Shown: positions 61,640 to 64,000 of the stretch, piece by piece
Layout of the letters: every line of letters starts with the position of its first letter
How positions within the stretch are numbered: position 1 is the first letter of the stretch
Origin: Bacillota bacterium
Lineage (GTDB): Bacteria > Bacillota > Clostridia > Oscillospirales > Ruminococcaceae
Reading direction: 5' to 3'
Assembly: GCA_023388515.1 (NCBI GenBank)
Contig: JAEWGD010000036.1
Coordinates: forward strand, 1-64,000
DNA length: 64,000 nt
Position numbers and translations under genes: made by a program
Notes under the pieces: model-generated
The model's database searches: none
What the model saw: the letters and a program-made list of their open reading frames with translations, nothing else
What the model was told of the DNA's origin: nothing

Positions 61640-62362
61640 TTACTTTCCTATATTTGGTTTAACAATTTCCTGAACAGAATAGAAATCAATCGTTATTTTT
61701 CCTGTTGTGTATTCAACATCTTCAGGATTTTCACTTTCTTCGCCGAAAGTATAATCGTCAATCACAACACTTTTAACTATTATAGTTTCATTAAGTTCCT
61801 TTATATCATTAATGAACTTCATAATATCTACTTTTTTTGCTCTAAAATCAAATTCAACTGTACTTCCTACTACTCCCTCAACTGTTCTAGTTGAAAGAAC
61901 AATAGTATTTAACATTTCTTCAGCAGCCTTTTTAGATAATGAACCGTCTAGGTCTGCCGCTTGTGCCAATGGATAAGTTAGTATATTTGGGGTAACATAA
62001 TAATATTCCAAATTTACAACTCCTGCCTCACCAGGTTTGAATGATGAACCAACATTAAGGAAATCCTGGTCAATAGTTGGCTGCAAGAATTTATCCAATT
62101 CATTCGGCGTTCTTGGCTCTGTAAACTTACCTGCAATGTCTACAGATTCAGTATAAAAATCATTAATAGCCTTCTCTAAACCAGGTATTTTATCTATTTC
62201 CTTTTGGATTTCTGCCATTGCCTTTTCTTGCTTTTCTAGTTCTGCTTTATTAGTTTTAATATCTTTGGAAAGTGGCTTTATTCCAAGAAAAACTCCAATT
62301 AATATAATTGCTATCAATGATACAAATATTAATATTATTCTATCTCTATAACTTAATTTCAT
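61640..62362 (-). CDS. pilO: PilO-like inner-membrane pilus alignment protein
   Basis: This 240-residue protein has one N-terminal membrane helix (IILIFVSLIAIILIGVFLGI), a coiled coil (SKDIKTNKAELEKQEKAMAE) and a C-terminal ferredoxin-like domain, the PilO plan. It pairs with PilN to link PilM to the outer pilus machinery. The start overlaps the pilMN stop by 4 bases, so they are translationally coupled. Confidence 0.8.
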   Translation of the reverse strand: MKLSYRDRIILIFVSLIAIILIGVFLGIKPLSKDIKTNKAELEKQEKAMAEIQKEIDKIPGLEKAINDFYTESVDIAGKFTEPRTPNELDKFLQPTIDQDFLNVGSSFKPGEAGVVNLEYYYVTPNILTYPLAQAADLDGSLSKKAAEEMLNTIVLSTRTVEGVVGSTVEFDFRAKKVDIMKFINDIKELNETIIVKSVVIDDYTFGEESENPEDVEYTTGKITIDFYSVQEIVKPNIGK

Positions 62363-63951
62363 TTTTCCGTACCATCCTCTCCATCAGCCGTTGTTGTTTC
62401 TACCTTGATTTCCCCAGCCTTTAGTTGAATCTCCAAAGTCATTGTAATTTCCTTAGTTCCTTCAGCAGCACCTTCTTCAGATGATTCTGATAAACCATAT
62501 CCTGTATAAAGTATCTTTTCAAACTTCTCAATTGATCCAAACTTATCAACTATAACTGATGGGAGTGTCTGTGATGATTCTTCATCTGCTTGTGCTTTAA
62601 TTTCAACTTTAAGCATACCCTTTTCATAGCTTATCGATAAAATGGTTGCTTCTAATCCTAATTCACCAGCAGCCTCACTAAGCTTATTATCCATTTCTAT
62701 ATACAAATCACCGTCTATTATCGGATTAGTTTTGTATGCATCATAAGCATTTGTAACTCTAGTTTTATAATCCTGAACCTTTATTTTCATTGCATCAAGT
62801 TCCAGAACTCTCGCTTGCTTTTCCTTAGTATCATTACTATTAATTTCTTCAATTATTTCTTCAGTATCCTTCTTAATATCACTATTAGTTTTCGCCATAA
62901 ATCCGATAATTCCACCCATTACGACGAATACAATTACACAAGATGCCACTAAAAGTGCACCATAAGAGCTGTTTGACTTAATTCTATTATTATTTACTGT
63001 ATCGGTTTCAAGGAGGTTTATTTTCTCCATGTCCTTATTTCTCTTGAACATCGCTCCAATTGCATTTGCATAAAGTGAAAATTCAAGGTTTTCATAGCCA
63101 TGTATCTGTGGAGGAACATTAATAATACTTGTTTCAATATCCATCTGTTCCAACGCATTGGTTAGTCGTACATATTCTCTCGTATCACCATAAAATACAA
63201 CGTTTTCAATTAGCTCCTCTGCATTCCTACTTTTTTGGAACTGCAACATTCTGAATATATTTTCATTTACTGCCTCAAAAACATAGTCTTCAGAATTATC
63301 ATAGTCTTCTGCAGAAATAGTAGCAAATCTAGAGAACGCAAGTTGACCATGCTCATACAAGTTCAAGCTAATAAATGTATTATCAATCTGAACTGCAAGT
63401 AATGGCATTTTCGCCTTTAGTCTTGAGTCTGACAAAAGAACTTTAGTTATACTATTACAACCAACCATTACTGATTTCAATGATATACTAAGCATTTGGA
63501 ATACTTTTTTATATCCTTCTATGATTTCATAAGGGCAAGCAGTCGCAAGAACCTTAACACCCTCTTCATTACCCCCCGATTTAGAGCTATATGAATCATC
63601 AACTATAATATATGATATGCTATACTGGTCATCAATTCCCATAGCTGACTGCATTTCTGATTTAACCATTTTGTCAAATTCAGAGTCTTTTGCAACCTTA
63701 GGTATATGTAACTCCTTAAAAATAATCAAGTTTGACGAAATACTGACAATTGCTTCCTTTTCAGCCATTTTATTTGTTTTTAATACTTGATTTATAAGTG
63801 TTGCTAAACGTGGGACATCTCTAACATGCCCATTCATAATCACTTCTTCTTCTAGGTTTAGGGTTGCCGCAGAGCTTATACGGATTTTTCCATTACTTTC
63901 GACACCCTTGATAATTCTAATATTTCTATCGGTAATATCAAATGATAACAT
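62359..63951 (-). CDS. PilM-PilN fusion protein
   Basis: This 530-residue protein combines two pilus subunits that are separate in most bacteria. Residues ~1-320 form an actin-like PilM (MLSFDITDRNIRIIKGVESN, AIVSISSNLIIFKELHIPKV, LLAVQIDNTFISLNLYEHG). Residues ~320-530 contain the conserved short PilN motif (KINLLETD), one membrane helix (YGALLVASCVIVFVVMGGII), a coiled coil and a soluble domain like PilN. In separate-gene systems PilM binds exactly this PilN N-terminal motif, so the fusion fits known contacts. GAGAGGTGG lies upstream of the ATG. Confidence 0.8.
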   Translation of the reverse strand: MLSFDITDRNIRIIKGVESNGKIRISSAATLNLEEEVIMNGHVRDVPRLATLINQVLKTNKMAEKEAIVSISSNLIIFKELHIPKVAKDSEFDKMVKSEMQSAMGIDDQYSISYIIVDDSYSSKSGGNEEGVKVLATACPYEIIEGYKKVFQMLSISLKSVMVGCNSITKVLLSDSRLKAKMPLLAVQIDNTFISLNLYEHGQLAFSRFATISAEDYDNSEDYVFEAVNENIFRMLQFQKSRNAEELIENVVFYGDTREYVRLTNALEQMDIETSIINVPPQIHGYENLEFSLYANAIGAMFKRNKDMEKINLLETDTVNNNRIKSNSSYGALLVASCVIVFVVMGGIIGFMAKTNSDIKKDTEEIIEEINSNDTKEKQARVLELDAMKIKVQDYKTRVTNAYDAYKTNPIIDGDLYIEMDNKLSEAAGELGLEATILSISYEKGMLKVEIKAQADEESSQTLPSVIVDKFGSIEKFEKILYTGYGLSESSEEGAAEGTKEITMTLEIQLKAGEIKVETTTADGEDGTEK

Positions 63952-63970
63952 TTATTTTTCCACCTCTCTG

Positions 63971-64000
63971 TTACTGAATATTTTCCATCGAACCATATAG
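63971..64000 (-). CDS. 3' end of an upstream gene, possibly pilC (partial)
   Basis: The last 30 bases of the window read, on the minus strand, LYGSMENIQ followed by TAA. The gene continues beyond the window. A PilC/GspF platform protein usually ends in a similar motif and no pilC is seen elsewhere here, so pilC is a plausible guess. The ribosome site of pilMN follows its stop by a few bases. Confidence 0.35.
   Translation of the reverse strand, partial: LYGSMENIQ

Overview
The window looks like a chromosome segment of a low-GC, anaerobic, Gram-positive member of the Clostridia, probably an Oscillospiraceae/Ruminococcus-like gut or rumen bacterium. This is an inference from several features: strong AGGAGG ribosome sites and AT-rich intergenic DNA, a SpoIIE sporulation phosphatase, a secreted pectate lyase ending in a dockerin, the clostridial glgB-glgC-glgD-glgA glycogen operon, pyruvate formate-lyase, T-box and PyrR attenuators, and a complete-looking Gram-positive type IV pilus cluster. 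No rRNA, tRNA, CRISPR or intact mobile element was seen.

Layout. 0.5-3.1 kb: a CPBP membrane protease and a B12-binding radical SAM enzyme. 3.2-5.1 kb: a scrap of an ABC-transporter ATPase and a dockerin-bearing family-10 pectate lyase. 5.4-9.2 kb: the malQ-glgP glycogen/maltodextrin breakdown operon. 9.5-16.1 kb: housekeeping genes (tex, rpsF-ssb-rpsR, galU, a zinc-finger membrane protein, prfB). 16.2-16.7 kb: bioY, under a BirA-like operator. 16.8-24.9 kb: a sugar-sensor/diguanylate cyclase and the glgBCDA synthesis genes. 25.3-30.7 kb: spoIIE, rsmA, a deoxycytidylate deaminase and a membrane glycosyltransferase. 30.9-33.8 kb: pflB-pflA. 33.9-38.2 kb: small membrane proteins, a transglutaminase-like lipoprotein, a CNNM/CorC protein and a DUF3592-like protein that seems to start at ATT. 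38.3-41.9 kb: ilvB-cimA behind a T-box (branched-chain amino acid synthesis from pyruvate). 42.0-42.3 kb: two very small genes. 42.4-52.6 kb: a pyrimidine operon (pyrR-pyrC-pyrF-carA-carB-pyrK-pyrD) behind a PyrR-type attenuator, followed by a histidine phosphatase and ruvX. 53.1-64 kb: the type IV pilus genes (pilA, pilT, pilB, pilD, two minor pilins, a large GspK/PilX-like protein, pilO, a fused pilM-pilN and probably the tail of pilC).

The most unusual item is at 52.7-53.1 kb, between the pyrimidine and pilus clusters. It is a free-standing transcription unit of three 105-bp tandem repeats. Each repeat carries a near-consensus ribosome binding site and an 18-codon reading frame for the same amphipathic, three-cysteine peptide (MCFSQLYDMICSYFKSCR, with Tyr13 replaced by Phe in the middle copy). 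It has its own sigma-A promoter with a palindrome in the spacer and ends at a UUCG-loop terminator. I recognise no known family.

Working together: glycogen synthesis and breakdown, GalU, pectin degradation and formate fermentation form a carbohydrate-storage and fermentation theme. The LacI-type sensor fused to a GGDEF domain next to the glycogen operon could link sugar status to c-di-GMP, and the pilus system is a plausible c-di-GMP output. That link is inference. Start sites were re-chosen from ribosome binding sites in many genes. Functional calls rest on motif recognition by eye, not on searches.
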